Assembly: GCA_947073545.1 (NCBI GenBank) | Contig: CAMTMP010000003.1 | Span: 1-64,000 of the forward strand | DNA from: an uncultured bacterium | GTDB taxonomy: Bacteria; Bacillota; Clostridia; Lachnospirales; Lachnospiraceae | Reading direction: 5' to 3' | DNA length: 64,000 nt | Shown here: piece after piece, positions 51,408-59,340 of the stretch | Numbering within the stretch: the stretch's first letter is position 1 | Layout of the letters: every line of letters starts with the position of its first letter | Notes under the pieces: model-generated | What the model was told of the DNA's origin: nothing | Seen by the model: the letters and a program-made list of their open reading frames with translations, nothing else | The model's database searches: none | Program-made: the position numbers and the translations under genes

Positions 51408-53951
51408 ATGAACCGAATTTTAAATAAAAAGCAGGCCATTTGCGGCACGGTCTGGATATTGGCAATATGCGCGGCACTTATACTCTGGCCCCTTCGTCTG
51501 ATCCACGAGGAAGTGAGGGCTGCGAGCGGAAGACAGCAGATGGTTGTCTCCGGGGCGGTCAACGCGGATGATGTGGTGCAGCAGAGATTTATCGCCCAGT
51601 ATGACAGGCTGAAAGAGATCGAGATTTATCTGGCTGACTGGACAAGAGGGGAAAAGTTCAACTTTGTGCTGCGGGACGCCTCCATGCGGACGCTCATGCA
51701 GCAGATCATCGATACCGAGGATATGGAGACGATTCCCGGCTATTGCCGTGTACAGATAAACATTGACACGGAAGTGGGCCGTGATTACTATCTTTTGCTG
51801 CAGGGAGTGGAATCCGAATTTCATGTGGCTTACGCCGATAACGCGGGAGAAAATACAAATATGTATATCGGCGCCCTCTACTATGACGATGTGGAAGACA
51901 CGGAGCGGTGCATGGTTGCGGACTATGTCTATGAAGTGCCCTTGAGGAAGGGAAAGACGCTTGCCCTGTTTGCGGCTTTTCTGCTTGCGGGTGTGCTTAC
52001 CTCCTTTCTTACCGCGCGCTATTATGAGAAGTATCCTGAGCGGAACACCCTGCTTACGGTGGAGCGGGCCATGCGCTTTATTCTAAATCCGCTCATTGCG
52101 GTTTCGGCTGTTGCAGCGTTTGTGGCGATCGGGCCGTGCCATCTTTTTACGACAGACATTTATTCCATTCTGTTTTATGAGACAGGGGTTGTTTTTGCGG
52201 CTGTTGCAGCATTCTATGCAGTGAATCATGACAGAACCGGGCTTGCTTCGGACAGGACGCCTTTTACAGTGCTTCGGGAGAGATGGCGGGATGATCTGCA
52301 GTCTGTGATGTTTGCCGGGGCGATCTGGGGATGCTGCAATTATATGAACGCGCTCTATGAGATTCATCATACGGTGGCGTACAGGCAGGTGCTTATCTTC
52401 TTTGCGCTTGCCTTGATTGTGACTTACAGTAAAAAGGAGATTTTCAACTGGTATCATCTCATGTACGGCGTGGTGGCGGCGCTGATTGCACCGATGTATT
52501 ATCGGGATGCGCTGGCGACCCTTGTGGAAAAGAGCGTGGCGGCGGGACTGGCGGAGCCGGGCGAGCTGGAGATTAAGGCGCTGCAGCTTACGGTTTGGGC
52601 GGCAGTCGTTTCTGGTATCGTGATACTGAATACACTGAGGCTCCTCTTTACGTGGCAGATAAAAAGAGTTTCCGTGCCTTACGGCATTCTTGTCGGCGTG
52701 TTTTTTGCTTTGCTTATCCTGTATCGGAATACGAGAGGCTGGCCTATTTTTCTCGTCTGCTGTTTCGCGCTTTACTATCTGCGGATGGCTTCAGGCGTAA
52801 AACGGACGGTTTTGCTGCATAATATAGTAAACGGCATATTGCTGCATTTTGTTCTGACGGTGGGCTACTGCCTGCTGCACAGACCTTATATGTATTTTCA
52901 GTATTACCGCTATCCGTTCCATTTCCATACGGTGACGATTTCCGCGGTATATCTGGCTCTGGTGGTGTGCGCGGCGCTTGTGAAATTTTTGGACGCTTAC
53001 GGACGCTGTCCTTCTCTGGCCGGGACTTATAAGGAACTTTCGGTGCTTGGCGTTTCCGCCATGTATCTGCTGTTTACCTTGTCGAGAACCGGATATCTGG
53101 CCATTTTTGTGACGGCGGTGGTGGTGATTCCGGTGGCTTTTTTTGCAGGCAGAGCGCTTCCTCTTCGCGAGAAGTGGGCTCGTTTTTTGCGGGGAATGGG
53201 GCTGATGATACTTTCCGTCCTTATAAGTTTTCCCGTGATGTTTACGGCGCAGAGAACGATTCCCGCGGTGGCTGCCGACATAGAGGCGCACGAGATCGAG
53301 GAGTTTCCCTCGGAACTAGTGCACGGCAGGGATATGGATTCCTATTACTATATCACCGTGGAACGTTTTATCCAGACGTTTCAAATGAAGGTGCTGGGAA
53401 TCCCGCAGGAAAAATGTTTGAACGCTTTTCTCTATTTCAGTAAGGCGGACGGGGATTCCGAGTACAGAAGTCCCTATCTGGAAAACGGGGAAAAAATACT
53501 GCTTGCGTCCGCGGAGGATATGGCGGCAGCGGCGGAGTCTGAGGAAGAAGAGTCTTATACAAACGGAAGACTATATATATTTGGGCGATATTACGAGAGA
53601 TTAAACAAGACGGGACACGATGATATGGGCGTTATGGAGCCTGACGGCAACTATCTGGCCCACGCGCACAATATTTATCTGCAGGTGGCTTATGACCACG
53701 GTATTTTCGTGGGCGGCGTGTTTTTGCTGCTTGGAATAGGGACGTTTGTGCAGGCGGTTATCTATTACCGGCGGCACAGGGAGGACAGGGAGTGCGCCCT
53801 GTTTCCGCTGGCGCTTCTGCTGCTCTTTGCGGTGGCCGGGCTGACGGAGTGGATTTTCCATCCCTGCTGTCCGATCGCGTACTGTCTGCTTCTTGCGATG
53901 GGGCCTTTGCTTGTGGATATACGAGCGGATGGAATGAAAGAAAGTGCGTAA
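51408..53951 (+). CDS. O-antigen ligase/polymerase-like membrane protein
   Basis: 847 residues. A first helix (about 10-28), then an extracytoplasmic beta-rich domain (about 35-180), then about twelve helices. FTLSRTGYLAIFVTAVVVIP and LAHAHNIYLQVAYDHGIFVG are the landmarks of the Wzy_C/WaaL family. A large outer loop lies between them, with an acidic tract (AAAAESEEEESYTNG). It is probably the second polymerase, or the ligase that moves a finished glycan from lipid to its final carrier. The EpsG-like protein at 13215 would serve the other glycan. Confidence 0.75.
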   Translation: MNRILNKKQAICGTVWILAICAALILWPLRLIHEEVRAASGRQQMVVSGAVNADDVVQQRFIAQYDRLKEIEIYLADWTRGEKFNFVLRDASMRTLMQQIIDTEDMETIPGYCRVQINIDTEVGRDYYLLLQGVESEFHVAYADNAGENTNMYIGALYYDDVEDTERCMVADYVYEVPLRKGKTLALFAAFLLAGVLTSFLTARYYEKYPERNTLLTVERAMRFILNPLIAVSAVAAFVAIGPCHLFTTDIYSILFYETGVVFAAVAAFYAVNHDRTGLASDRTPFTVLRERWRDDLQSVMFAGAIWGCCNYMNALYEIHHTVAYRQVLIFFALALIVTYSKKEIFNWYHLMYGVVAALIAPMYYRDALATLVEKSVAAGLAEPGELEIKALQLTVWAAVVSGIVILNTLRLLFTWQIKRVSVPYGILVGVFFALLILYRNTRGWPIFLVCCFALYYLRMASGVKRTVLLHNIVNGILLHFVLTVGYCLLHRPYMYFQYYRYPFHFHTVTISAVYLALVVCAALVKFLDAYGRCPSLAGTYKELSVLGVSAMYLLFTLSRTGYLAIFVTAVVVIPVAFFAGRALPLREKWARFLRGMGLMILSVLISFPVMFTAQRTIPAVAADIEAHEIEEFPSELVHGRDMDSYYYITVERFIQTFQMKVLGIPQEKCLNAFLYFSKADGDSEYRSPYLENGEKILLASAEDMAAAAESEEEESYTNGRLYIFGRYYERLNKTGHDDMGVMEPDGNYLAHAHNIYLQVAYDHGIFVGGVFLLLGIGTFVQAVIYYRRHREDRECALFPLALLLLFAVAGLTEWIFHPCCPIAYCLLLAMGPLLVDIRADGMKESA

Positions 53952-53968
53952 TACAGGTCGAAGCATTT

Positions 53969-54053
53969 ACGGTTGAGAACGTAAGAACATGATACGAAGG
54001 TGCAGCATACCATTGCCGAAGAAAATTTGAAATGGATTTTGCACCGGAACCGT
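53969..54053 (+). other. Structured leader before pglF
   Basis: Nested stems: ACGGTT (53969-53974) with AACCGT (54048-54053); GGTGCA (53999-54004) with TGCACC (54040-54045); CCATT (54010-54014) with AATGG (54031-54035). This covers most of the 149-base gap between the polymerase and pglF. No T-tract. It may be a regulatory leader or a processing site; only one copy seen. Confidence 0.4.
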
Positions 54054-54100
54054 GAAGGTACGAAACAGTTTCGAAGAAGCATAAGAAAACGGATAATACT

Positions 54101-55966
54101 ATGGAAAAAACAAGAAAACCTTTTAACGCAAAATTGTTTTACAGACGGACATGCCTGATCATATATGATATTATCAGTATTGTACTGGCAGGCTATGTGG
54201 CGATTTTGTGGCGTTACGACTTTCACCTCGATGAAATTCCGCGGCACTTCATGCAGCCCATAGAGCGCTTTATGCCGATCAATATTCTCTTAACATTGGT
54301 TATTTTTTATCTGATGCGGCTCTATAGCAGTCTGTGGGCATTCGCGGGGGAGACGGAGCTGCAGAATATCGTGGTGGCCTGTGTGTTGTCCATGTTGGCG
54401 GACGGTGTGGGACTGCAGTTTTTTAAGGTGACGACCCGGGCGGTGCCAAGGAGCTACTATCCCGCGTACATGGCCGTTCTGGTGGTTTGTATCTTTGCGA
54501 GCCGTTTTTCCTATCGCTTTTTCCGCGGATTAAAGCACAAGCAGCAGAATAAGAAGAATCTGATTTCGGTTATGGTGATCGGCGCGGGCGAGGCGGCCAA
54601 TCTGATTATCAAGGAGATTGTAAACAGCAATTTTTCCACCATGGTCATCAAGTGCATCATCGATGACGACAAGGGAAAATGGGGGAAATATATTCAAGGT
54701 ATCAAAGTCGCCGGCGGCCGGGACAAGATCGTGGAGTGCGCAGATATCTATGATGTGGACGAGATTATTGTGGCGATGCCCTCCGCGCCACGGACGGAGA
54801 TCCGGGAAATTTTGGAAATCTGCAAGGATACGAACTGTAAGCTTCGTTCCCTTCCCGGTATGTATCAGCTCGTAAACGGTGAAGTCAATGTGAGCAAGCT
54901 GCGGGATGTGGAGCTTGAGGATCTGCTCGGCAGAGATCCGATCAGCGTTGACTTGGACTCCATTCTTGGCTATGTGCAGGGGAAAACCGTGCTCGTCACC
55001 GGCGGCGGCGGTTCCATCGGCAGCGAGCTTTGCAGGCAGATTGCAACCCATAGACCGAAACAACTGATTATTGTGGATATCTATGAGAATTCGGTATACG
55101 ATGTGCAGCAGGAGCTGAGACGAAAATATCCGGAGTTAAATTTGATGGTGCTCATCGCCTCTGTGCGCAATACCAACCGGATGAACTTTATTTTTTCAAC
55201 GTATAAGCCGGATATCGTTTATCATGCGGCGGCCCATAAGCATGTGCCGCTGATGGAAGACAGTCCCACCGAGGCGATTAAGAATAATGTTTTCGGAACC
55301 TTTAAGACGGCGCAGGCGGCGGCCATGAGCGGTGTGCAGCGGTTTGTCATGATTTCTACCGACAAGGCGGTGAACCCCACGAATATTATGGGAGCCAGCA
55401 AACGGATCTGTGAAATGATTATCCAGACCTTTGACAAGCATTACGAGACGGAGTTTGTAGCAGTGCGCTTCGGCAATGTGCTTGGCAGCAACGGCAGTGT
55501 GATTCCGCTCTTCCGCAAGCAGATTGCCGCGGGTGGTCCGGTCACGGTGACGCACCCGGATATCATACGCTATTTTATGACCATACCCGAGGCGGTGTCC
55601 CTTGTTCTGCAGGCGGGCGCATACGCAAAGGGCGGAGAAATTTTCGTTCTTGATATGGGGGAACCTGTCAAAATCCTGTCCTTGGCGGAAAATCTGATTA
55701 AACTCTCGGGATACCGTGTGGGTGAGGATATCAAGATTGCGTTTACCGGTCTGCGCCCGGGAGAAAAGCTCTACGAGGAGCTTCTGATGGATGAAGAGGG
55801 CATGAAGGATACGGCAAACCGCATGATCCACATCGGTAAGCCGATCGAACTGGACGAGTACGAGTTTTTTGCCCAGTTGAAGGCGTTGAAGGATGAGTGC
55901 CAGATTGAGAGCTCGGACATCAGACCGTTGATTCAGGAGATTGTGCCGACGTATCATTATAGCTAA
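54101..55966 (+). CDS. pglF: Membrane UDP-N-acetylglucosamine 4,6-dehydratase (PglF/CapD type)
   Basis: 621 residues: four helices (about 10-145), a CoA-binding-like Rossmann region (VMVIGAGEAANLIIKEIV), and a catalytic Rossmann domain from about residue 290. Seen: VLVTGGGGSIGSELCRQI, YDVQQELRRKYPELN, YHAAAHKHVPLMEDSP, ISTDKAVNPTNIMGASKR and VRFGNVLGSNGSVIPLF. In this group the Y-x-x-x-K tyrosine is replaced by Met (M-G-A-S-K), as in PglF. It is the first step to the UDP-bacillosamine type of 4-amino-4,6-dideoxy sugar, retaining D-configuration, distinct from PseB at 23543. Confidence 0.93.
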   Translation: MEKTRKPFNAKLFYRRTCLIIYDIISIVLAGYVAILWRYDFHLDEIPRHFMQPIERFMPINILLTLVIFYLMRLYSSLWAFAGETELQNIVVACVLSMLADGVGLQFFKVTTRAVPRSYYPAYMAVLVVCIFASRFSYRFFRGLKHKQQNKKNLISVMVIGAGEAANLIIKEIVNSNFSTMVIKCIIDDDKGKWGKYIQGIKVAGGRDKIVECADIYDVDEIIVAMPSAPRTEIREILEICKDTNCKLRSLPGMYQLVNGEVNVSKLRDVELEDLLGRDPISVDLDSILGYVQGKTVLVTGGGGSIGSELCRQIATHRPKQLIIVDIYENSVYDVQQELRRKYPELNLMVLIASVRNTNRMNFIFSTYKPDIVYHAAAHKHVPLMEDSPTEAIKNNVFGTFKTAQAAAMSGVQRFVMISTDKAVNPTNIMGASKRICEMIIQTFDKHYETEFVAVRFGNVLGSNGSVIPLFRKQIAAGGPVTVTHPDIIRYFMTIPEAVSLVLQAGAYAKGGEIFVLDMGEPVKILSLAENLIKLSGYRVGEDIKIAFTGLRPGEKLYEELLMDEEGMKDTANRMIHIGKPIELDEYEFFAQLKALKDECQIESSDIRPLIQEIVPTYHYS

Positions 55967-55967
55967 A

Positions 55968-56112
55968 CAGTTCAGCCAGAGCGTCATAGGTCGGACAAAT
56001 CATGCTTGCATGAATTTGGCAGACATGTGATGCTCTGAGGGAGCGCCCGTCTATGAGCAAAATGAGCAGCGAAGCGGCGGGAAAGCATCGAAGATGCGGT
56101 TTTGCGAATGGG
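55968..56112 (+). repeat. Family B structured element, copy B2
   Basis: It starts CAGTTCAGCC one base after the pglF stop. AGAGCGTCA (55978-55986) pairs with TGATGCTCT (56028-56036) with one G-T wobble. The inner CATGC-TT-GCATG hairpin and GAGGGAGCGCCCGTCTATGA follow, then a GCATCGAAGATGC hairpin and GGTTTTGCGAATGG. Stem bases differ from B1 but pairing is kept. It separates pglF from pglE. Confidence 0.65.
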
Positions 56113-56150
56113 CGCGGGCAGAACGTAAAACACTAGGGAGGGTCAGAATC

Positions 56151-57281
56151 ATGGATAAGAAAAGAATTTATCTTTCTTCCCCCACCATGCACGGGGAAGA
56201 GCAGGCGTTTGTGCAGGAGGCTTTCGATACGAACTGGGTGGCGCCTCTGGGGCCGAACGTAAACGCTTTTGAGAAGGAAGTGGCAGAATACACAGGCTGT
56301 GGCCATGCGGCGGCGCTGTCATCCGGCACGGCGGCGATTCATATGGCGCTTCGGCTTCTGGATGTGAAGCGGGGGGATGTGGTTTTTGTATCGGACCTGA
56401 CCTTTTCCGCCTCCTGCAACCCGATTGTCTATGAGAACGGTGCGCCGGTGTTTATCGATGCGGAGCCGGATACGTGGAATATGTCTCCGGAAGCTTTAAA
56501 GAGAGCCTATGAGAAATATCCGAATCCCAAGGCGGTGATCTGCGTGCATCTCTATGGCACGCCCGCGAAGCTCGACGAGATCATGGAAATCTGTGCGGCG
56601 CACGGTACACCGCTTGTGGAGGATGCGGCGGAGTCCCTTGGCAGTACTTATCGAGGAAAACATACGGGCACTTTCGGTAAATACGGGATTTATTCGTTTA
56701 ACGGCAACAAGATTATTACCACGTCGGGAGGCGGTATGTTTGTCTCGGCAGAGGAGGCGGACGCGAGGAAAGTGACTTTTTTGGCGACGCAGGCAAGAGA
56801 CCCGGCCAGACATTACCAGCATTCTAAGATCGGCTATAATTACCGCATGAGCAACGTGACGGCGGGAATCGGCAGAGGACAGCTTCTGCATATAGAGGAG
56901 CACAAAGCAAAGAAGAGGGAGATTTACAGGAGGTACTGCGAGGCGTTTGCGGATATTCCCGCTATACAGATGAACCCCATGAACCCGGATGGGGAGGCCA
57001 ATAACTGGCTTTCCGGGATGGCCATTGCTGCGGACAGCGGGGTGACGCCGGATATGGTTATGGATGTGCTGGAACGGGAGCTCAATGCGGAGAGCAGGCC
57101 GATATGGAAACCGATGCATTTACAGCCTGTCTTTGCGGAATATGACTTCTTTTCCCACTGCGGGGACGGCAGAAGTGTGGGTGAGGATATTTTTGCAAGA
57201 GGACTCTGTCTGCCAAGCGATATCAAGAATACGGACGAGGAGATGGAGGCGATCATCCGCACGGTGAAGGGGCTGTTTTAA
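56151..57281 (+). CDS. pglE: UDP-4-amino sugar aminotransferase (PglE-like)
   Basis: 376 residues from ATG 56151 with AGGGAGGG upstream; an in-frame ATG at 56094 lies in the B2 repeat tail. DegT PLP aminotransferase: IYLSSPTMHGEEQAFVQEAF, DTNWVAPLGPNVNAFE, LSSGTAAIHMALRLL, LVEDAAESLGSTYRGK with Asp158 and YSFNGNKIITTSGGG with PLP Lys187. The D-T-N-W-V-A-P-x-G start is typical of PglE. It aminates the PglF product. The acetyltransferase step (PglD) has no obvious gene next to it. Confidence 0.9.
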   Translation: MDKKRIYLSSPTMHGEEQAFVQEAFDTNWVAPLGPNVNAFEKEVAEYTGCGHAAALSSGTAAIHMALRLLDVKRGDVVFVSDLTFSASCNPIVYENGAPVFIDAEPDTWNMSPEALKRAYEKYPNPKAVICVHLYGTPAKLDEIMEICAAHGTPLVEDAAESLGSTYRGKHTGTFGKYGIYSFNGNKIITTSGGGMFVSAEEADARKVTFLATQARDPARHYQHSKIGYNYRMSNVTAGIGRGQLLHIEEHKAKKREIYRRYCEAFADIPAIQMNPMNPDGEANNWLSGMAIAADSGVTPDMVMDVLERELNAESRPIWKPMHLQPVFAEYDFFSHCGDGRSVGEDIFARGLCLPSDIKNTDEEMEAIIRTVKGLF

Positions 57282-57357
57282 AGGCGTGAGATGGAGACGG
57301 ACTATTATGCGCTGTATAAGGATGTCAGATAGACAGTAAAGTGTATAGTAATAAGAG

Positions 57358-57443
57358 CCGGAGTTATCATAGCAGTTTTTGCGGCAAAAGCAAAAATGCA
57401 GCGATAACTCCGGACGTGTCTAACCGTCTTTATTTAGGCGGTT
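57358..57443. terminator. Two hairpins between convergent genes
   Basis: CCGGAGTTATC (57358-57368) pairs with GATAACTCCGG (57403-57413), and AACCGTC pairs with GGCGGTT (57422-57443) with one wobble, followed by GTTTACT. It sits between the + strand pglE and the minus-strand PRTase gene, so it probably ends transcription from both sides, although T-tracts are weak. Confidence 0.5.
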
Positions 57444-57445
57444 GT

Positions 57446-58087
57446 TTACTGGATCGCAGAATAGCCGAATGCGTTTGCAAAAGCGTCTATGGGCTGTTTT
57501 TCTTTGCACAATGCGCATTCTTCCGAACTGTAAGTCTTGTATTCGGGAATGTCCGATGTGGTAAACAGCGCATTGACCGGAATGCCTGCCACAGCGTTGG
57601 CGGCGCTGAATATGGCGCTGACACCGCTGATGGATGCACCGTAATAGGTCAGGGTCTGTACCGCTTTGGTGACGGTGCGCCCTGTGGTTGCGCTTGCGAG
57701 AAGCAGCAGTATATTTTTTTCTTTAATCATGGGCAGATAGTTATCGCGGAACAACATCTGTCCGGATGTGGAATATTCTGGAGTGACGATATAAATTGTC
57801 TGGTGCGCATTGCGGGAATAAACGCCGGCCCTCGTCAGCTCCTCCGCTAAAAATGCGCCGATGATCTCACAGCCGTCTATGCAGACGATCGTATCTACTA
57901 CGGTGGACAGCATGATCTGTCTGCTCAGTTCTTTTGCGGCGGTAGACGCCTCGCTCAATCTCGTTTTCATCGTGGTCATATCCAAAAAGTAATTGATATG
58001 GGAGTTTGGGGTTACGAAATGTCCGTGGATTGCTTTCAATTCAATGTTGGGATGACTTTTGGAGTGAATCTTAACCAGTTCCTTCAT
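57446..58087 (-). CDS. Orotate phosphoribosyltransferase-like PRTase
   Basis: 213 residues, the only minus-strand gene supported in the window. DTIVCIDGCEIIGAFLAEEL near residue 65 and ILLLLASATTGRTVTKAVQT (about 126-145), the latter in the place of the PRPP-binding loop, match a PyrE-type type I phosphoribosyltransferase. A C-terminal segment with C-A-L-C-K (near residue 190) carries two Cys and is unusual. AAGGAGGT precedes its ATG and it has a good promoter of its own. It may handle pyrimidine salvage; there is no link to the glycan genes. Confidence 0.75.
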   Translation of the reverse strand: MKELVKIHSKSHPNIELKAIHGHFVTPNSHINYFLDMTTMKTRLSEASTAAKELSRQIMLSTVVDTIVCIDGCEIIGAFLAEELTRAGVYSRNAHQTIYIVTPEYSTSGQMLFRDNYLPMIKEKNILLLLASATTGRTVTKAVQTLTYYGASISGVSAIFSAANAVAGIPVNALFTTSDIPEYKTYSSEECALCKEKQPIDAFANAFGYSAIQ

Positions 58088-58164
58088 GTGTGTACCTCCT
58101 TATCACGATATATTTTTGGTTTTTGCACAATTTTTCCATAAGGAATTGTTTTGTTGTTGTAAAT

Positions 58165-58193
58165 ATTATACAGCCTGTGCGCAAGTAAATCAA
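58165..58193 (-). promoter_or_regulatory. Promoter of the minus-strand PRTase gene
   Basis: On the minus strand: TTGATT, 17-base spacer, TATAAT, about 78 bases before the start codon. AT-rich leader, no evident riboswitch. Confidence 0.7.
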
Positions 58194-58238
58194 TGTTGTC
58201 TTGGTAAAATGTACAGAACATTTGGGAGGGGGTATAAT

Positions 58239-58378
58239 GTAACAGTTCAGCCTGACACTATTCAGCTCGCAAAATTGCTCTGCATGCGATTTTGCGAGCT
58301 GTGCAAGCGCCAAAATACGACGTTGGAGCATTTTGTGCGCATCAGACGTGGCAGTGAAGCCGAAGGCTGAACTGTTAC
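58239..58378. repeat. Family C palindromic element, copy C2
   Basis: 140 bp, ends GTAACAGTTCAGCC and GGCTGAACTGTTAC, same orientation and length as C1 at 2052. Interior stem CTCGCAAAATTGC/GCGATTTTGCGAG is better paired than in C1. It lies in the 453-base gap between the divergent PRTase gene and the PglC-like gene. Confidence 0.8.
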
Positions 58379-58400
58379 GTTATAATTTCACCGGGCCGGG

Positions 58401-58429
58401 GAGACAATTGGATTTATATATGCTATAAT
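58401..58429 (+). promoter_or_regulatory. Promoter for the PglC-like gene
   Basis: GAGACA, 17-base spacer, TGC-TATAAT with extended -10, about 110 bases before ATG 58541. The remaining leader contains a CTGAG/CTCAG stem just before the AGAGAGGAAC ribosome site. Confidence 0.65.
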
Positions 58430-58540
58430 AACCGCAAGCTCGGGAGGTTTCGGAGCAGGAAGCACGGTGCGGTTCTTGTTGGCGCTGCCATAGATTACAG
58501 CTTCTGAGAATCATAAAATATCCTCAGAGAGGAACAATAT

Positions 58541-59182
58541 ATGTATAAGAATTGTATCAAAAGATGTTTGGATTTTTTATTGTCCCTGTGCGGTATTATC
58601 GTACTCAGTCCGGTATTGGCCGTTCTGGCGGTTCTGGTGCGGGTGAAGCTGGGGAGTCCGGTGCTGTTTAAGCAGGAGAGGCCGGGAAAGGATGAAAAGA
58701 TTTTTACCCTCTGTAAGTTTCGCACGATGACGGACGCGCGGGATGAGAAGGGGGTGCTTCTGCCGGATGCAGTGCGGCTTACGAAGTTTGGGAAATTCTT
58801 GCGGGCTACGAGTCTGGACGAGCTGCCGGAGCTTTTCAATATTTTGAAGGGCGATATGAGTGTGATTGGGCCAAGGCCCCTGCTCGTCTCTTATCTGCCC
58901 TACTATACGGAGCGCGAACGATTAAGACACAGCGTGCGGCCGGGGCTGACGGGGCTTGCACAGGTGAGCGGGCGCAATTTTCTCGATTGGGACAGGCGTT
59001 TTCAGAAAGACGTGGAGTACGTGGAGCACCTGACTTTCGGCATGGATATGAAAGTGCTTTGGATGACGGTGCAGACGGTGCTTGGGCACACCGACGAGGT
59101 GGCGGAAGATACCAACGCGGCGGAGGGGAATTTTGCGGAAATCCGAAAGAAGCAGCTTGAAGAGCGTGAGAAGAGTTTCTAA
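58541..59182 (+). CDS. pglC: Undecaprenyl-phosphate phosphoglycosyl transferase (PglC-like)
   Basis: 213 residues, the short monotopic form. One N-terminal re-entrant helix (CLDFLLSLCGIIVLSPVLAV) then KQERPGKDEKIFTLCKFRTM, TSLDELPELFNILKGDMSVI with the catalytic Asp93-Glu94, GPRPLLVSYLPYY and VRPGLTGLAQVSGRN. It transfers a sugar-1-phosphate, here most likely the bacillosamine-type product of PglF/PglE, to undecaprenyl phosphate. AGAGGAAC lies before ATG. The last residues and TAA stop are encoded by the A4 repeat. Confidence 0.93.
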   Translation: MYKNCIKRCLDFLLSLCGIIVLSPVLAVLAVLVRVKLGSPVLFKQERPGKDEKIFTLCKFRTMTDARDEKGVLLPDAVRLTKFGKFLRATSLDELPELFNILKGDMSVIGPRPLLVSYLPYYTERERLRHSVRPGLTGLAQVSGRNFLDWDRRFQKDVEYVEHLTFGMDMKVLWMTVQTVLGHTDEVAEDTNAAEGNFAEIRKKQLEEREKSF

Positions 59183-59338
59183 AGACGTCCCGTCATAGGA
59201 CGGGACGTCTTTAGAAACTCTAGGAGTTGCTTCGCAACTCCGTCTCACACAGGAGAATGCCGAAAAACGGGCATTCTCTAGGACGAGCTTGTTCGTCCGC
59301 TGATTATGAGTCGCTGTGAAGCAGCGACATGGGGGTTA
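59166..59338 (+). repeat. Family A structured intergenic element, copy A4
   Basis: Outer stem GTGAGA (59166-59171)/TCTCAC (59243-59248). A 23-bp perfect stem (59172-59194 with 59199-59221) closes on ATAG. An added hairpin GGAGTTGC-TTC-GCAACTCC is shared with A3. H2 is GAGAATGCC/GGCATTCTC, an extra GGACGA/TCGTCC hairpin follows, and H3 is GTCGCTG/CAGCGAC (59310-59328). It ends ATGGGGGTTA, which acts as the ribosome site for the ATG at 59341. Confidence 0.8.
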
Positions 59339-59340
59339 GT

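Noticed and set aside
58252-58331. Similar short reverse peptides in C1 and C2 (starting MLQ-RILALAQLAKSH)
   Set aside because: The similarity follows from the shared repeat sequence; there is no ribosome site, and differences are not biased to silent positions as far as I can see by eye.
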